From positions 81,003,630 through 81,067,629 of the forward strand of contig OY986436.1 of NCBI GenBank assembly GCA_963920525.1: a DNA stretch of 64,000 nt, given 5' to 3'. The notes beneath the pieces were generated by a model that had not been told where the DNA came from, made no database searches, and saw only the letters and a program-made list of their open reading frames with translations. Shown one piece after another: positions 45,631 to 56,600 of the stretch. The position numbers and the translations under genes were made by a program. Origin of the DNA: Dichetophora obliterata. Lineage: Eukaryota > Arthropoda > Insecta > Diptera > Sciomyzidae. Every line of letters starts with the position of its first letter. Position 1 is the first letter of the stretch.

Positions 45631-45644
45631 AGATAATTCCTTAC

Positions 45645-46695
45645 TAGTTTTATCCAAAATGTGTGTACGATTAAAATCTTTATTATTTTGCCTATATTGG
45701 GTATGCATTGAGTAGAGCGGGGATGATCTGACGAAAAAATATATTTTTTTATAATTTTTCCAAAAAAATTTAACGCATTGCTAAAAATTTGATAGCCTTA
45801 ATTATTTGACTTGCAAATTATTGCTATTCCAAATGTGCATACCAAATCGTTTTTTTAGATGAAGTGAAACAGAGGAAATGGGAAAAGTGTCAAATCTTCC
45901 TACTTGTTAGGAGGATTTGACAGAGCCATAGGAATATTTAACAGCATGAAGTAGGCTCGCTTCCCACACGGTTTCCAGAAAAAAATCTTCAGCCGATAAG
46001 TTAATGTTATTTTGTTTATGTTATATTTTCGGGCAGTACTTGTAAGCGTTTCAATCTTATTTTTAAAGTAGAATGTATTTTTAATGTTGAAGACCTTCTT
46101 CATCAAGAACCCTTTTAGAGTGCTTTCTATTGTGTACATTGGGCATATTATACTACAAATGATAATAATAAAAAGCATAATAACAAGAAAAATATCGATA
46201 ACAGCCCTGATAAAATATTATGAGGATTTTAATATTAGATACATTCTCCTACTTGGCAAATGTCAAATCATCTTCTGATCAATCTTAACCTTATATTTTT
46301 AAATTTACCCACACCAGCAAAAACTATTGCACAAATTATGATATAATAATCTTAATTTTATAATTAATAGTTAAAATTGCTAAGAGTAAAAAGAGTACCG
46401 TATAACCATAACATTTCATACAAAAATATAAATAGGCAAAATTAAGAAAAAAAAAAATAAAAAAATAAAAAACATAGCAACAAGCACGTCAGAGATGCGA
46501 CTGGCACTTTCATATTAACATATGAAAGTGCTCAACGGATGACAGACAATAATCGACAATTTTGTGCGCTCTGTACGCAGCATGGTTGCCGTTATATTTG
46601 AAAATAACAAAATCTCCTTTCGTCAAATCATCTCCTAAAAAAAGAGTTTCAGGAGAACCAAAACTTCTCCATACAGACTTTTCCGATCCAAAAAA
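45645..46695. mobile_element. Second copy of the foldback MITE, split by another element
   Basis: 45645-45716 matches the core of the 44383 element (GTGTACGATTAAAATCTTTA, GGGTATGCATT) and 46640-46695 matches its right end (GTTTCAGGAGAACCAAAAC, TTCCGATCC). Its left end is missing. Confidence 0.7.
45719..46635. mobile_element. Inserted element with GGRGATGATYTGACG ends
   Basis: Left GGGGATGATCTGACGAAA and right inverse AGGAGATGATTTGACGAAA. GTCAAATC-type motifs recur at 45891, 45911 (as a hairpin) and 46260. An ORF on the minus strand (45900-46178) contains ARKYNINKITLTYRL, which resembles a helix-turn-helix of the psq/CENPB kind, so a pogo/Tigger-type origin is possible. Confidence 0.55.
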
Positions 46696-46729
46696 AACTA
46701 TGCCGAAATAGTTTTAAAGAGTCTCTCTA

Positions 46730-47341
46730 CTTAACCATGGACACTTAACCATACAAACTTGATTACCAAATTTTAGTATAATATGGACAAAACTGTCCGA
46801 AATATAGGATTTTTGTTGACGGTAAAAAGGGGTGTTGCAAATTTTTTTCCTAAACCATGTTTCACTCAAAACAAATTCACTGCCAACATTTCATCTCAAT
46901 CGGCCTCGTAGTTTTCAAGGTCACTCTTTAATTTTTACTATATTTTTACATCAGGGTAATTTTATATTGTATGTTATATACAATAATTTTTTATTATTTT
47001 CAAATGTAACTTAAATCAAAATCCACTCGATATTATTCACTCTATAGTATCTACATTTGATAACATGTGCTTTTACATTTAAAAAAAGATAATAGAATCA
47101 TTTAATAATTTGTAAATATGTAAACTTAGGCGTATTAAGATGTTATTAAAGAAATATAAATTAAAAAAGACAAAAAAAAAATTAAATTACTTTGCAATTA
47201 GGCAAAAATAGTTAAATTTTAAAACGTGCAAATCGTTAATTGGCAAAACAATACCTTTTAAAAAGTTTATTCAAATGCAAATGTAACTACATACGAGTAT
47301 ATAGATTTTTATTAAAGTTTTTATTTTTCTTTTTTTTGCAG
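46730..47341. other. Diverged dispersed repeat, then intron-like DNA with a splice acceptor
   Basis: 46730-46930 resembles 43870-44270 (CATACAAACTTGATTACCAAA, ACTGTCCGAAATATAGG). From 46930 the DNA is AT-rich and ends with a long pyrimidine tract and CAG at 47341, the acceptor of the host exon. Confidence 0.55.
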
Positions 47342-47629
47342 TACTATTAAATAATGAACGAAAATGATGATGCGGTACATTTGGCAAATGGAACTGGAGC
47401 GAATGCGGGAGTTTCGGTAGTGACTGGGCATGATATTGGCGGTGTATCTGTGATGCCTATGCCTATGACTGGCAATAGCCTTGGTCCAATAATTCGTAAG
47501 ACTTCAATGGTCGTTGATGGTCAGCCGAAACGACGTGTGAGCATGGCATCAGATCCTACGTCGGAGAGACTTAACGGTGGCTACGACAATCCTGCATTTG
47601 AACAAAATCCAAGACGGAAAATATCACAG
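47342..47629 (+). CDS. Host gene, exon with start codon (residues 1-92)
   Basis: Acceptor TTTTTTTTGCAG precedes 47342. After a 12-nt leader with an in-frame TAA (47348-47350), ATG at 47354 opens 92 codons ending at donor CAG|GTAAAA (47630). The protein starts MNENDDAVHLANGTGANAGV, Gly/Val/Met-rich, then becomes basic and Ser-rich: RKTS (48-51), KRRVS (59-63), RRKIS (87-91), each a good basophilic-kinase site, with GGYDNPAFE (75-83) between. Codon use is clearly less AT-rich than the flanks. No TE similarity and no transmembrane segment in this part. Such N-termini occur ahead of membrane transporters and channels in insects, but I cannot name the family. The splice logic makes this a real gene. 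Confidence 0.75.
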
Positions 47630-48035
47630 GTAAAAATTTTCGAACATTTCATTTCATATCAGAAACTTTTGACTATTCTCATTTGCGGATCTTAAAATAC
47701 AAGAGAAATAACGAGTTTCTCTAAACCAAAAACACTAAACACTTAAAAAAGCTAGCAATTAAATACCACAATCAATTTCTACGTTGTGTTCATTTAAACA
47801 TGTACCGCCAATTATATTAATACATAACAACATGCATCAATTATCTACAGACTTTGAAGTGATTTTAAGCGAAAGCTTTTTTATTTTTAATAATTTGTTA
47901 GCTTAATAAAATGCGTTAAAAGCAGATAACTTTTTTGCAACAACTCTCTGTTAACAGCAGTTTGTGTTTTTTATACTTTCGTTAAACTTGTGTTTCGTTA
48001 TAAACTTTATATTCAACATAATTTTTGTTTCACAG

Positions 48036-48141
48036 ACTTCCATTCATTCCCATTCGGATATTGGTCCTGCGAGACGAAAAAGTATACTTTTTAATGCAGG
48101 ACATGATAATGAATCCGATCCTGGCTCTACACATAGTCACG
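48036..48141 (+). CDS. Host gene, next exon (residues 93-127)
   Basis: Acceptor TTTTGTTTCACAG precedes 48036; donor G|GTAAGT follows 48141. The junction with the previous exon is phase 0, and reading continues TSIHSHSDIGPARRKSILFN, AGHDNESDPGSTHSH, leaving phase 1. It contains another RRKS site (105-108) and two HSH clusters. The intron between is 406 nt. The next exon must start in phase 1 downstream of 48141; none was recognised before 64 kb, which implies a long TE-filled intron or a gene continuing beyond the window. Confidence 0.75.
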
Positions 48142-48239
48142 GTAAGTAAATCACAAATTTCGCAATTCTAAAATAACTTTTGGAGTGAAGATTTTTACAC
48201 CTCGTTTTGTTGATTTGCTTGGATGAAAATCACAAAAAG

Positions 48240-49110
48240 TGACATTTGAGTGGTGGTTGGTATGTTCAAAAGAAATGTTAGGAAAATGTATGAAATAGTT
48301 CATACATTTGACCCTTCTAGAGGTCACCGCGGGTGATATATACTATATTCAACATGTTTTCTTCACTTTTTGTATGGGAGCCCCCAGAAGGGTGCCAGAT
48401 AGGGCTTAGGTGTGTTCAAAAGAAATATTGTGACCCCTTAAAAGGTGAACTCAGAAGAGATATAAAATATTTTCGACATTTTTTTAAGGGGACCCTCAAA
48501 AGCGAGGCAGTAGGTATGTTCAGAAGAAATATTTGGGGTAAGCAAATTATAGGACCATCTTATACATTTGACAATTCTAGGGGATAATTTAGGGAAGATT
48601 TGAACTATTTTCGACATTCTTCTTAATTCTTTGTATTGAAAATTCCAGAATAGTGACATATAGGTGAGTTCATAAGACATATTTTGTGTTAAAGAATAAT
48701 TCAACCAGCTAATACAATTGACCCTTTTTGAGATAAATTCGGGGAAGATATAAACTATTTTCGACATTTTTCTTTAATTTTTATATTAGGAGTAGGTTTG
48801 TTCAAAAGATATGTTTTGGGGGTGAAAAAATAATAGGAGCATCTTATACATTGAACCAAATGCAGGACAGATTTGAACAGTGTATTTCAACATTTTTTAA
48901 TTTTCAAGTGTTGTTAGTAGGAAACCCCCAGAAGTGTTGGAAGTAATAATATTGAATAATTCTGGGAGATATGAAATATGGTCGAAATTTTTTAAATTTT
49001 TTTCTTGGGAGCCTCTCCCAGAATTGTGGCAAAAAAGGTAGGTGTGTTAAGAAATAATTTTGAATAATAGGACCAGCTCATACATTTGCCCCTAGAAAGT
49101 AATTAAATTA
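48240..49110. repeat. Tandem ~100-150 bp units in the host intron
   Basis: GTTCAAAAGAAAT-like starts recur at about 48264, 48414, 48517, 48668 and 48800, each followed by ...ATACATTTGACCCTTCTAG-like and ...ACTATTTTCGACATT-like blocks. Strongly diverged. ORFs in both strands (48333-48587, 48438-48767) are repeat translations. Confidence 0.7.
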
Positions 49111-49914
49111 CATTTAAAATATACGTTTGCTATTTCTGTTCTTTTAAGCCCATCATTTCATTTTTAAAACTCCATAATAATTTAAATAGCTTTGAGTCAA
49201 ATTATTTATTAAATCAACAAATCTGTGAAAATGCGAGGAAACTTCGCTTCTACAGAGTCTCCAACTTGCCACACAACTTTTTTTTTATTTTAACAATTTA
49301 TGGTTTAAGACTTTTAGATAATTGTTAGGTGTGAAGATAGTTGAAGCAATAAAAAATACTCTAGTTTAAACATGTAGTTATTGAAAAACTTTACCCGGCT
49401 AACGAGTAAAAGCAATAAATCATGGAGCGGAAATTAGGAATTTTTCATTTTTAATTGCTAGTTGTGACTGAATTAGCAACTATATTTTGTTCTTATAAAC
49501 CTTGAAAAAAGTTTTAACAATATTAACTCATCTTTTACATTGTGTTGAAATCATTCTCCAGAACTTACTTAATAAGAAGCTATTAACTTATGAAAAAAAG
49601 ATATATTTTTTATTTTGAGCTTTGCTTTTAACCTAGTTGTGTTGTTATTTATACTTCTTCTAAAACTCTGCGTATTAGAGTGCATCGGTTAACTTAAACT
49701 CAAAATTTGAATTGAATTTTACAATATTTCAAAATATATAGATTATATCGCAGTAAATACATATTACATACACAAGTGCTAAGCAAAAATTTTCTCTGCA
49801 AAGCTTAGAAATAATTACAAATTACACAGCACAGCAACAAAAAAATTGCGCAAGAGATTTGTTAGTCGATCTTCCATAAATCACCAGTGCTAAAAAAGAT
49901 GCGTACTCTGATTT
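49111..49914. other. No gene recognised
   Basis: AT-rich intronic or intergenic DNA. Confidence 0.4.
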
Positions 49915-50865
49915 TCTTAACAGGTCATAGTTTCATATAAGGCCTATCCCCTATTTGGTGCGGTTCTAGGTACAATGCACCTAAGAAGCGAAATCGGGTC
50001 CTAATTAGACTGTTACAGTGACACAAAATGTGCTCTGCTGTTTCTTCATATTCATTACATTATCTGCGCAGATCTTCCTGAACTATACCCATGGTTGATA
50101 AGTGCTTATTTTTCTTGCAACAAAACCTGTGACAAGTCTGATAGATGTTCTACTTAAAGTAAGGAATTGTTTCGTTCTTTGGACCGAAGTGGTTGGCATG
50201 AATGTTTTTGCCTGCCTGTTACCTTCAGTTTCCCTCCAGTAATAAGGTGCCACTCTGTTAAGCCACATATTAATGTTATTGCGCATAGTGCCCCATGATA
50301 GCCTGCAGAATGGTTCTGGACCTATGAAGGAACTTACAGCTCCTTTCCTGGCTAGTTCGCCCGCAATCTCGTTTCCTAAATAGCCGCTATGGCCTGGTAC
50401 CCAAATGAGGTGGACTCTCTTATGGGACTCTTATCAAAGTGTCTGATAAGCAGCTGTAGGCAGTCCCCAATACGAGTTTGGACGTGATTTTATATGCGCT
50501 AAGCGCAAGTAGAGCAGCTTTGCTGTCAGAGTGAATGTAAATGTTCTTCTTCCTAGTGGGAAGGAAACTTGGAAGTTTTGCACAAGCTGTATTTTGGGAG
50601 GCAGAGATCGCAGGGTAATAACATTAGATTCTCGTCCTTAGTTATTTCGTCTAATAACGCTGGGGAGTGTTACTTGGTATATACAAATTGTTGTCAATGA
50701 TGAGCCTGACTGTGAAGATTAGAGCTTCTTTCTTGACAATAAGATGTAATGGTGGTATACCAAGCAAAATCTCCAAAGCAGCAGTTGGAGCTGTACGCAA
50801 CGCTCGCGTGATACAGACACAAGCTAGTCATTGCAACTTGCCAAGCTTGGCTTGAGCTGTTTTTT
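49915..50865 (-). pseudogene. LOA/I-type non-LTR retrotransposon, 3' part (RNase H + zinc knuckle)
   Basis: Minus-strand blocks: VCITRALRTAPTAALEILLG IPPLHLIVKKEAL (post-RT linker of this group), NIYIHSDSKAALLALSAYK (RNase H, catalytic Asp context SDS), a GYLGNE/ELARKG-like block around 50370 (W-PGH motif degraded by stops), WHLITGGKLKVTGRQKHSCQ-type spacer, and the terminal CCHC-like CNEYEETAEHILCHCNSLIR. Stops and frameshifts are present. RNase H plus the 'E..EHILC.C' knuckle is typical of the LOA/I groups and not of jockey. A second fragment of the same kind, on the + strand, is at 55870-56600. Confidence 0.8.
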
Positions 50866-51861
50866 TGATCGTCTTACTCCACCATATTGGTGGATTAGAC
50901 TTCCATTCCACTTCCATTTGTATGGGAAGTGCAACTCCCACTTGTCCAATCATGCCTACTTTTGGCACATTTCCTTTAATGACTGCCTAAGTTTCTGTTG
51001 TCATGGCTTTACTGGTTTTTAGATATTGCGAAAAATAAGATCCATTTGTATGGGAGGTACCACTAAATATTTATCAAACCCTTTTTTTGTACTTTCCTGT
51101 TCCTAAAGCACTAAAAACGGCATCAAAATAATTTATTCCTTCTAGTTTTTGTTCCAATCATTCCATTGTGCAGTGCTCTGTATGGCTCGCACAAGACAGG
51201 TAGTGCAGATTTAAACCATTTCATAACAGACTTGTTTATGTAGAATACATCATTTTATATACAATACAATATATATCGCCCATTTCAGATTGAGGTGACT
51301 TATCAGTCGCACTGACCATTTCCGATTAGGCTCAAATTGTGTTCATAGAGTGGTTTATTGCTTAGAAAACCAAATCCGAAGTTATAAATTTTTAAAACCA
51401 TTTTTCAAGGCCAAAATAGGATGTATTTTGAAACGACGTAGCTCAGTCAATTTAAATCCTATTTTCGTAAATAAGGTATCGTTGGAAAGGTTATTTTGTC
51501 TTTTTTAAGGAAAAAATATTTTGAAAAAATTGCAGTAAGTTGGCCCATTCTTAATTTCTAAGTTTAATGCCATGCCAACAACACACGCTATAGTTTTTTT
51601 TCAGTTTCTTTATTTTGGTTTTTTGTACGTTTCAATACCTTTCGAACGATATAAAATTAAGGTGTGCTCTTGAAGGGTTCAGAAGTTATGGTGTAAGACG
51701 TGCTGTGTTTAAGAATTTTCAATAAAAATTCAACTAGCTATCAAAGCTTTACAACATACATACATCCTCAGCAAGTAGTCTATTTCGCCCACTTTTCCCG
51801 CCATACAAACTGTTTTCTATTATAAACTTTTGTTCTGCAAAAACTAAAACACATACACATA

Positions 51862-53162
51862 AAGAATGGTTCACTTATAATTTGGCCACATAAAAATAGG
51901 TATATCTCTTGAAATAAAACTCCGATTATTAAATTTTTTATATCAAATTAAATTATATTATTTCATGTTTCAGATAACTAATTATGGATACTAAATTACA
52001 ATGTTTCGGTAAAAATTTCGGACTTTCTTTTTAATGCCTTGCATTAGGTTTTGCACAACTTGTCGTGATACTTCACCGCATACCTTATTCCACTTTATTC
52101 CCAAATTTTCTTTTGAATTTGAAGTTTTGCCATGTTTTTTTAACTTTTGTTTGGTTATTGCCCAAAATCTCTCAATTGGTCGAAGTTCGGGACAGTTTGG
52201 TGGGTTCATGTGTTTCGGTATAATGTCAACAGCGTGTAAACAGTACCAATCCATTGTATCCTTGGAATAATGACAGGATGCCAAATCTGGCCAAAATTTC
52301 ACAGGAGCTTGGTGGCATCGAATAAAAGGCAGTAGACGCTTTTCCAGACATTCCTGTCGATATAATTCACCAGACATCGTGGAATGCGTCACAAATGGGC
52401 GACTTTTCAGTCCACAGCTGCAGATTGCCTGCCAAACCAATACCTTTTTTCCAAATTTATCCAACTTATCGTATTTATACCTTTCGGTCACTCCTCCTCT
52501 TATTTTTGCAACATAAAAATTCCGACCTGGTAGCTGTTTGACATCCATTTTGACGTATGTTTCGTCATCCATTATAATGCACCCGTTAAATTTTGTCAAA
52601 ACCTGTTCATACAGAATGCGTGCTCTCCTTTTTGCTACAGATTGCTGTTTTTCCGAACGGTTTGGAAATTTTATAGTTCTATATGATACCAGCTTTGCAT
52701 TTATGTGAATTCTTCGTACCGTACTTTTACTTGTTCCGTATCTTTTTGCTCGATCATTGTCGGAGAGGCCTGGATTTAAACGTATGGACCTTAATACCTT
52801 CACCCGCAAAGCTGGGTCTCCGCTTCCCTTTTTTTTAGCCGCTCTTGTTTTTCGTTCAACGGACAACGTTTGTTTATATCGTTTAAGAACATTGTTGACG
52901 GTAGATTTTGGAATATTTAAGATCTTAGCGATTTTTCTTCCCGACCAGTTCGGATTATCCAATGATTTGTGCACAATCATTTTCCTAATTTCTTTTTCCA
53001 TCTTCGCCTGTAGTCACAAATATAAACTTACTGAAATGAATTTTGCTGGGAATAACGGTGCATTGTTTACAAACAATACGTCATTAAAAACTTTTTATTT
53101 GGTCCACTGGGGGCGCTGCAATCGACAGTAACATGCGGCCAAATTATAACTGAACCATTCTT
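51862..53162 (-). mobile_element. Apparently complete DD37E (TRT/ITmD37E-type) Tc1/mariner element
   Basis: TA at 51860-51861 and 53163-53164 flanks 26-bp inverted ends starting AAGAATGGTTCA and ending TTATAATTTGGCC with one mismatch. Length 1,301 bp with a single open 336-codon transposase. It sits in the spacer between the arms of the foldback. Confidence 0.95.
51991..53001 (-). CDS. DD37E Tc1/mariner transposase, intact ORF
   Basis: 336 codons with no stop or frameshift, ATG at 53001. Two helix-turn-helix units at residues ~18-42 (WSGRKIAKILNIPKSTVNNV) and ~78-100 (DRAKRYGTSKSTVRRI) bind the ends. The basic hinge RKTRAAKKK (50-58) may serve as a nuclear signal. Catalytic triad: Asp146 in IIMDDETYVKMD, Asp239 in FWPDLASCHYS, Glu277 in PELRPIERFW; 37 residues separate the last two, the DD37E signature known from mosquitoes and other insects. 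Length is normal for the group. With intact TIRs this could encode an active or very recently active enzyme that moves the element between TA sites. Tests would be expression and site polymorphism. Confidence 0.93.
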   Translation of the reverse strand: MEKEIRKMIVHKSLDNPNWSGRKIAKILNIPKSTVNNVLKRYKQTLSVERKTRAAKKKGSGDPALRVKVLRSIRLNPGLSDNDRAKRYGTSKSTVRRIHINAKLVSYRTIKFPNRSEKQQSVAKRRARILYEQVLTKFNGCIIMDDETYVKMDVKQLPGRNFYVAKIRGGVTERYKYDKLDKFGKKVLVWQAICSCGLKSRPFVTHSTMSGELYRQECLEKRLLPFIRCHQAPVKFWPDLASCHYSKDTMDWYCLHAVDIIPKHMNPPNCPELRPIERFWAITKQKLKKHGKTSNSKENLGIKWNKVCGEVSRQVVQNLMQGIKKKVRNFYRNIVI

Positions 53163-53944
53163 TAGAAACACAAGCTGTTGCAAGCGATCGCCTAATTTTG
53201 AACAGATTCAAGTTTTTTTCAAATTCAGCAGAAGGAAAAAAAATGTATGCTGTAAAGCTTTGATAGCTAGTTGAATTTTTATTGAAAATTCTTTAACACT
53301 GCACGTTTTACGCCATAACTTCTGAACCCTTCAAGAGCACACCTTAATTTTATATCGTTGGAAAGGTATTGAAAAGTACAAAAAACCAAAATAAAGAAAC
53401 TGAAAAAAAATTATAGCGTCTATTGTTAGCGTGGCATTAAACTTTAAAATTAGCAATGGGTCAATTTACAGCTGTTTTATATTTTATCCTTAAAATAGAG
53501 GAGATAACTATTCCAATGATACCTTAGTTAATAAAATGTGATTTAAATTGACTGAGCTGCGTTGTCTTAAAATAGGCCCTTTTTGGCATTCGAATGGCTG
53601 TGGCTCCGCAAAAAAAATTTTGAAACTCTAAACTCCGGAATTGGTTTTCTTAACAAAAAACCAACCTAAAAACAAATTTTGAGTCAAATCGGAGATGGTC
53701 AGTGCAACTGATAGGTCACCTCAATCTGAAATGGGCGATATACAATATGTAATATTTTTTTAAAAATTTTCTATGTGATCCAGAACGTTTTTTTTAATTT
53801 TTTTAAGAGGACTTCACACACTTAAATTGTAAATTTACAAAAAAAAAAATTGATGTTAATGAAACTTTGTTTTAAGCTAAGCTGGTTTTAAACTACTGGA
53901 ATTAAAAAAAAAACAAAACAGAAAAAACCACGGTATATACGATT

Positions 53945-54035
53945 TTTTTATGTAGTGGCCATAGCCTAATAGGTGCATGGTTCTTATTCTAGGAAGGGGC
54001 CGCGGTACCTCGGGTTTGATTCTTAGCTTAAACAA
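53945..54035 (+). repeat. tRNA-like module
   Basis: TAGCCTAATAGG (53962-53973, A-box-like) and GGTTTGATTCT (54013-54023, B-box with one C-to-T) at tRNA-like distance. The acceptor ends do not pair. Confidence 0.45.
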
Positions 54036-54179
54036 TGTATTTTTAATTGAATTAATATCATGCCTCGAAAAAAATTTTGGCCGGAAAATGAACTTAAAAC
54101 GGCAGACAGGTATTCTGTTTATTGGAATAGAAATGAAATTGTTTTGGACCAATTTTGGCAGGGCAGGGCGGGAATTGTA

Positions 54180-54590
54180 ACAAAACCAGCTAGTTGACTG
54201 CCACTGTACAGAACAGCAGACTGGCTAACAGAGGCTCAAAAATGTATAATAGAGCATGCAAGTGGCGTTCAGTGGAAGCCAATTGGCAGGGAATGTTGGG
54301 AACAGAATACATGCAGGTAGTGGCAGGCAATTGGATGGGGCATTAACATGGCATTGAATGCAAAATATTGGTTTCTTTTAGATATTTTATATATTTGAGC
54401 TTATTTTATTTAACAAACAGTTTTTGGTCCTTGGGTTTGTCGAACGGCTTTGATGTTGTGACATACAATTTTGAGTGAGATTTTTCAAACGTAAATTTCT
54501 AAGTTTTAAAAAAAAAGTTTATCTTTAGTATATCAGGTGTAACCAAATCCTGCTTGATGTGATTTTAGTATAGAGTCGATAATGTCCATG
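54180..54590. other. No gene recognised
   Basis: Mixed-composition DNA (54200-54350 GC-richer, then AT-rich), no coding frame or clear repeat. Confidence 0.4.
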
Positions 54591-54599
54591 GACATCTTT

Positions 54600-55775
54600 T
54601 GCTATTTTGTAAAGTTGTTTTAAATCACCTCTTCTTGCTGCGAGTTCAGATCCTCAGCAAAGCTATCCATTTGCTTTCTCTTATCTCATAATGTAAGATG
54701 TCTTTGCGCTGAGCATCTTTTTCGGCGTTAATTTTTAATTTTCAAGATCTCCGAAGACTAATCTTTGCCCATGTGTTTTCGGAAATTTAAGGGTATTTGA
54801 CTGATGGTGGATGAGGTATGGTTTCCATCCCATCGTTCAATGAATGCATTTTTTGTTTGTGCCCACATCTTATCTATAGTGGCACCAGGTTCGCTTGAGC
54901 TTAGTGTTTTTTTGTAAGGTTTGGTTGCGAAATTGCCTCGCCTAACAGGATCTTTAAGGGCATTGGTCCTCACTTAATTTTCGTTGGAGCCGTTGAGCTG
55001 CGTTTAACAGCAGATATTTTAAGCTGGATACTTGCCAAAAACAAGTGGTGGTCGCTTCCTGCATCCACACAGATCTCATTGCGTACATCGCAGAGGAAAT
55101 TCTTCCATTTTTGTTGCACTTTGAAGTGCTTGATTTGGTTTTCGGTGCTACCATCAGGGGGAATCCAGGTGATTTTGAGGCATGTTTTGTGAGTAAAAAG
55201 GGATCCACTAATAGTCAATTGCTCTACACTGCAGAAGTTCACTAGCAATTCGCCATTGTTGTTCCTTACGCTGAGACCGTCCCTTCCCACAATGCGTTCG
55301 ATGCCCGTATTTTCAGAGCCTATTTTTGCATTGAAGCCGTCCATAACTAAAATTATGTCGCCATTGGGAGCACTATCGTACACCGTGTTTAACTGAATGT
55401 AGATCTTCAGTTAGAGCGTAGGATTGTACAATGGTAATGCTACGGATATTAGTTTGAAACTTCGCCAACATCAATCTCCTGTTAACTGGCGCTCACGTAA
55501 TAAGGCTGCACCTAGTATCTCTTGATACTATAATGCCCACACCTCCTATTCGCTGACCGCTTGCAAACTCGTCATTAATAGAGTATAGCATTGAGGTGAA
55601 ACCTGTCTCAGATTTTAAGTCCCCTTGGCCCCTGAATTCCGTTTCGCTTACGCCGAAAATACTGAATTTTAAACGGAGCATATCACGCTCCACTTGGTCG
55701 CACCTTCCCGTATCATGAAGAGACCGGAAGTTTCACGCGCCAACTAACGTTCGCTTTTCGTAGCCAAAGCTGCCT
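54600..55775 (-). pseudogene. RTE-type non-LTR retrotransposon, endonuclease domain (CFDP2-like)
   Basis: Minus strand from about 55775: FRSLHDTGRCDQVERDMLRL, FSIFGVSETEFRGQGDLKSE (apurinic-type endonuclease N-terminal part, catalytic Glu in SE), GGVGIIVSRDTRC, then DIILVMDGFNAKIGSENTGI (Asp/Asn of the DFN-like motif, here DGFN), NNNGELLVNFCSVEQLTISG, WIPPDGSTENQIKHF and DAGSDHHLFLASI (catalytic SDHH). The tail continues into a linker (KMWAQTKNAF..) to about 54600. The RT domain is absent. A stop before FRSLHDTG and frameshifts kill it. Assignment to RTE/BovB-like from the order and wording of these blocks is firm. Confidence 0.85.
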
Positions 55776-55869
55776 TTACTAGCATTAGTAAAATTTTTCG
55801 AATTTTAATTTTTTGTTGATTCCGTTATTAAGACGTCTCGATTGACGCTAAAGCAAAAAATTTGCCGCA

Positions 55870-56600
55870 CCCCCAAATCTGATCTGCAGTTTACTGCTGC
55901 CATTTCAGTCATAAGATGATTTTCCACTGTGTGGGTACCACTTTCAGATAGTCAAGCGGCTTTAAAAACCCTTCAAGCCTACGAACTTTAATCAAGACTA
56001 GTCTCCAAATGCGTAGAACTATTAAATACGCTGGGAGAAATCAACAAAATAGAATTATGGTGGGTTCCAGGTCACGAAGGATTCGAGGGCAACGAAAGGG
56101 AGGACTGTCTGCCAAACGAGGAGCGTCTCGAACTCTTATAGGACCTGAACCATTCTGTAGCTTAGCAAAAAGTTACATTCTAGAAAAAATTAGAATATGG
56201 AAAGATAAGAAATTTCAGTGCCACTGGAATAACAACAATGGATAATGGCAATCTAAGAAATTTTTAACTCCAAGTAAAGCAAAATCCAAAGATTTACTCA
56301 AGCTTACCAAAGCAGACCATAGAATTCTCACTAGTTTCTTCACAGGTCACTGCTCACTCAGATGCCATCTTAAAAATATGGGTCTTTGTGAATCAGATGT
56401 CTGCAGACTATGCGAGAAGGAAGAAGAAACCCCTGAACACATTCTATGTGAATGTCCGGCAATCCACAGCCTGAGACGCCTCCATTTTGGAGGAAAAGTA
56501 GTGCCCCCGTCAGCAATTTGGAACACCAAGCCTGAGACAGTGCTAAAATTTAAAAAAAGCCTAAATCTGGAAAGTTAATTCGCGATGCACATGGGCCCGC
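55870..56600 (+). pseudogene. LOA/I-type retrotransposon, RNase H and zinc knuckle
   Basis: + strand: STVWVPLSDSQAALKTLQAY (RNase H, catalytic Asp in SDSQ), KCVELLNTLGEINKIELWWV PGHEGFEGNERAD (the WVPGH..GNE.AD block), a spacer with frameshifts, then DVCRLCEKEEETPEHILCEC (zinc knuckle) and IHSLRRLHFGGK near the C-terminus. It is on the opposite strand to the similar fragment at 49915-50865. No RT. Confidence 0.82.

Larger units (their letters stand above)
51268..53748. mobile_element. Foldback element with ~500-bp arms, split by a DD37E transposon
   Basis: Left arm about 51268-51775 and right arm about 53225-53748 are inverted copies (shared: TATCGCCCATTTCAGATTGA, GGTGACYTATCAGT, AGCTCAGTCAATTTAAATC, GTGTGCTCTTGAAGGGTTCA, CAACTAGCTATCAAAGCTTT). 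Without the insertion the element is almost entirely two arms (~1.18 kb). Confidence 0.88.

Noticed and set aside
48333..48767. Additional host exons on either strand
   Set aside because: Frames belong to the tandem repeat units; no splice sites fit the required phase 1.
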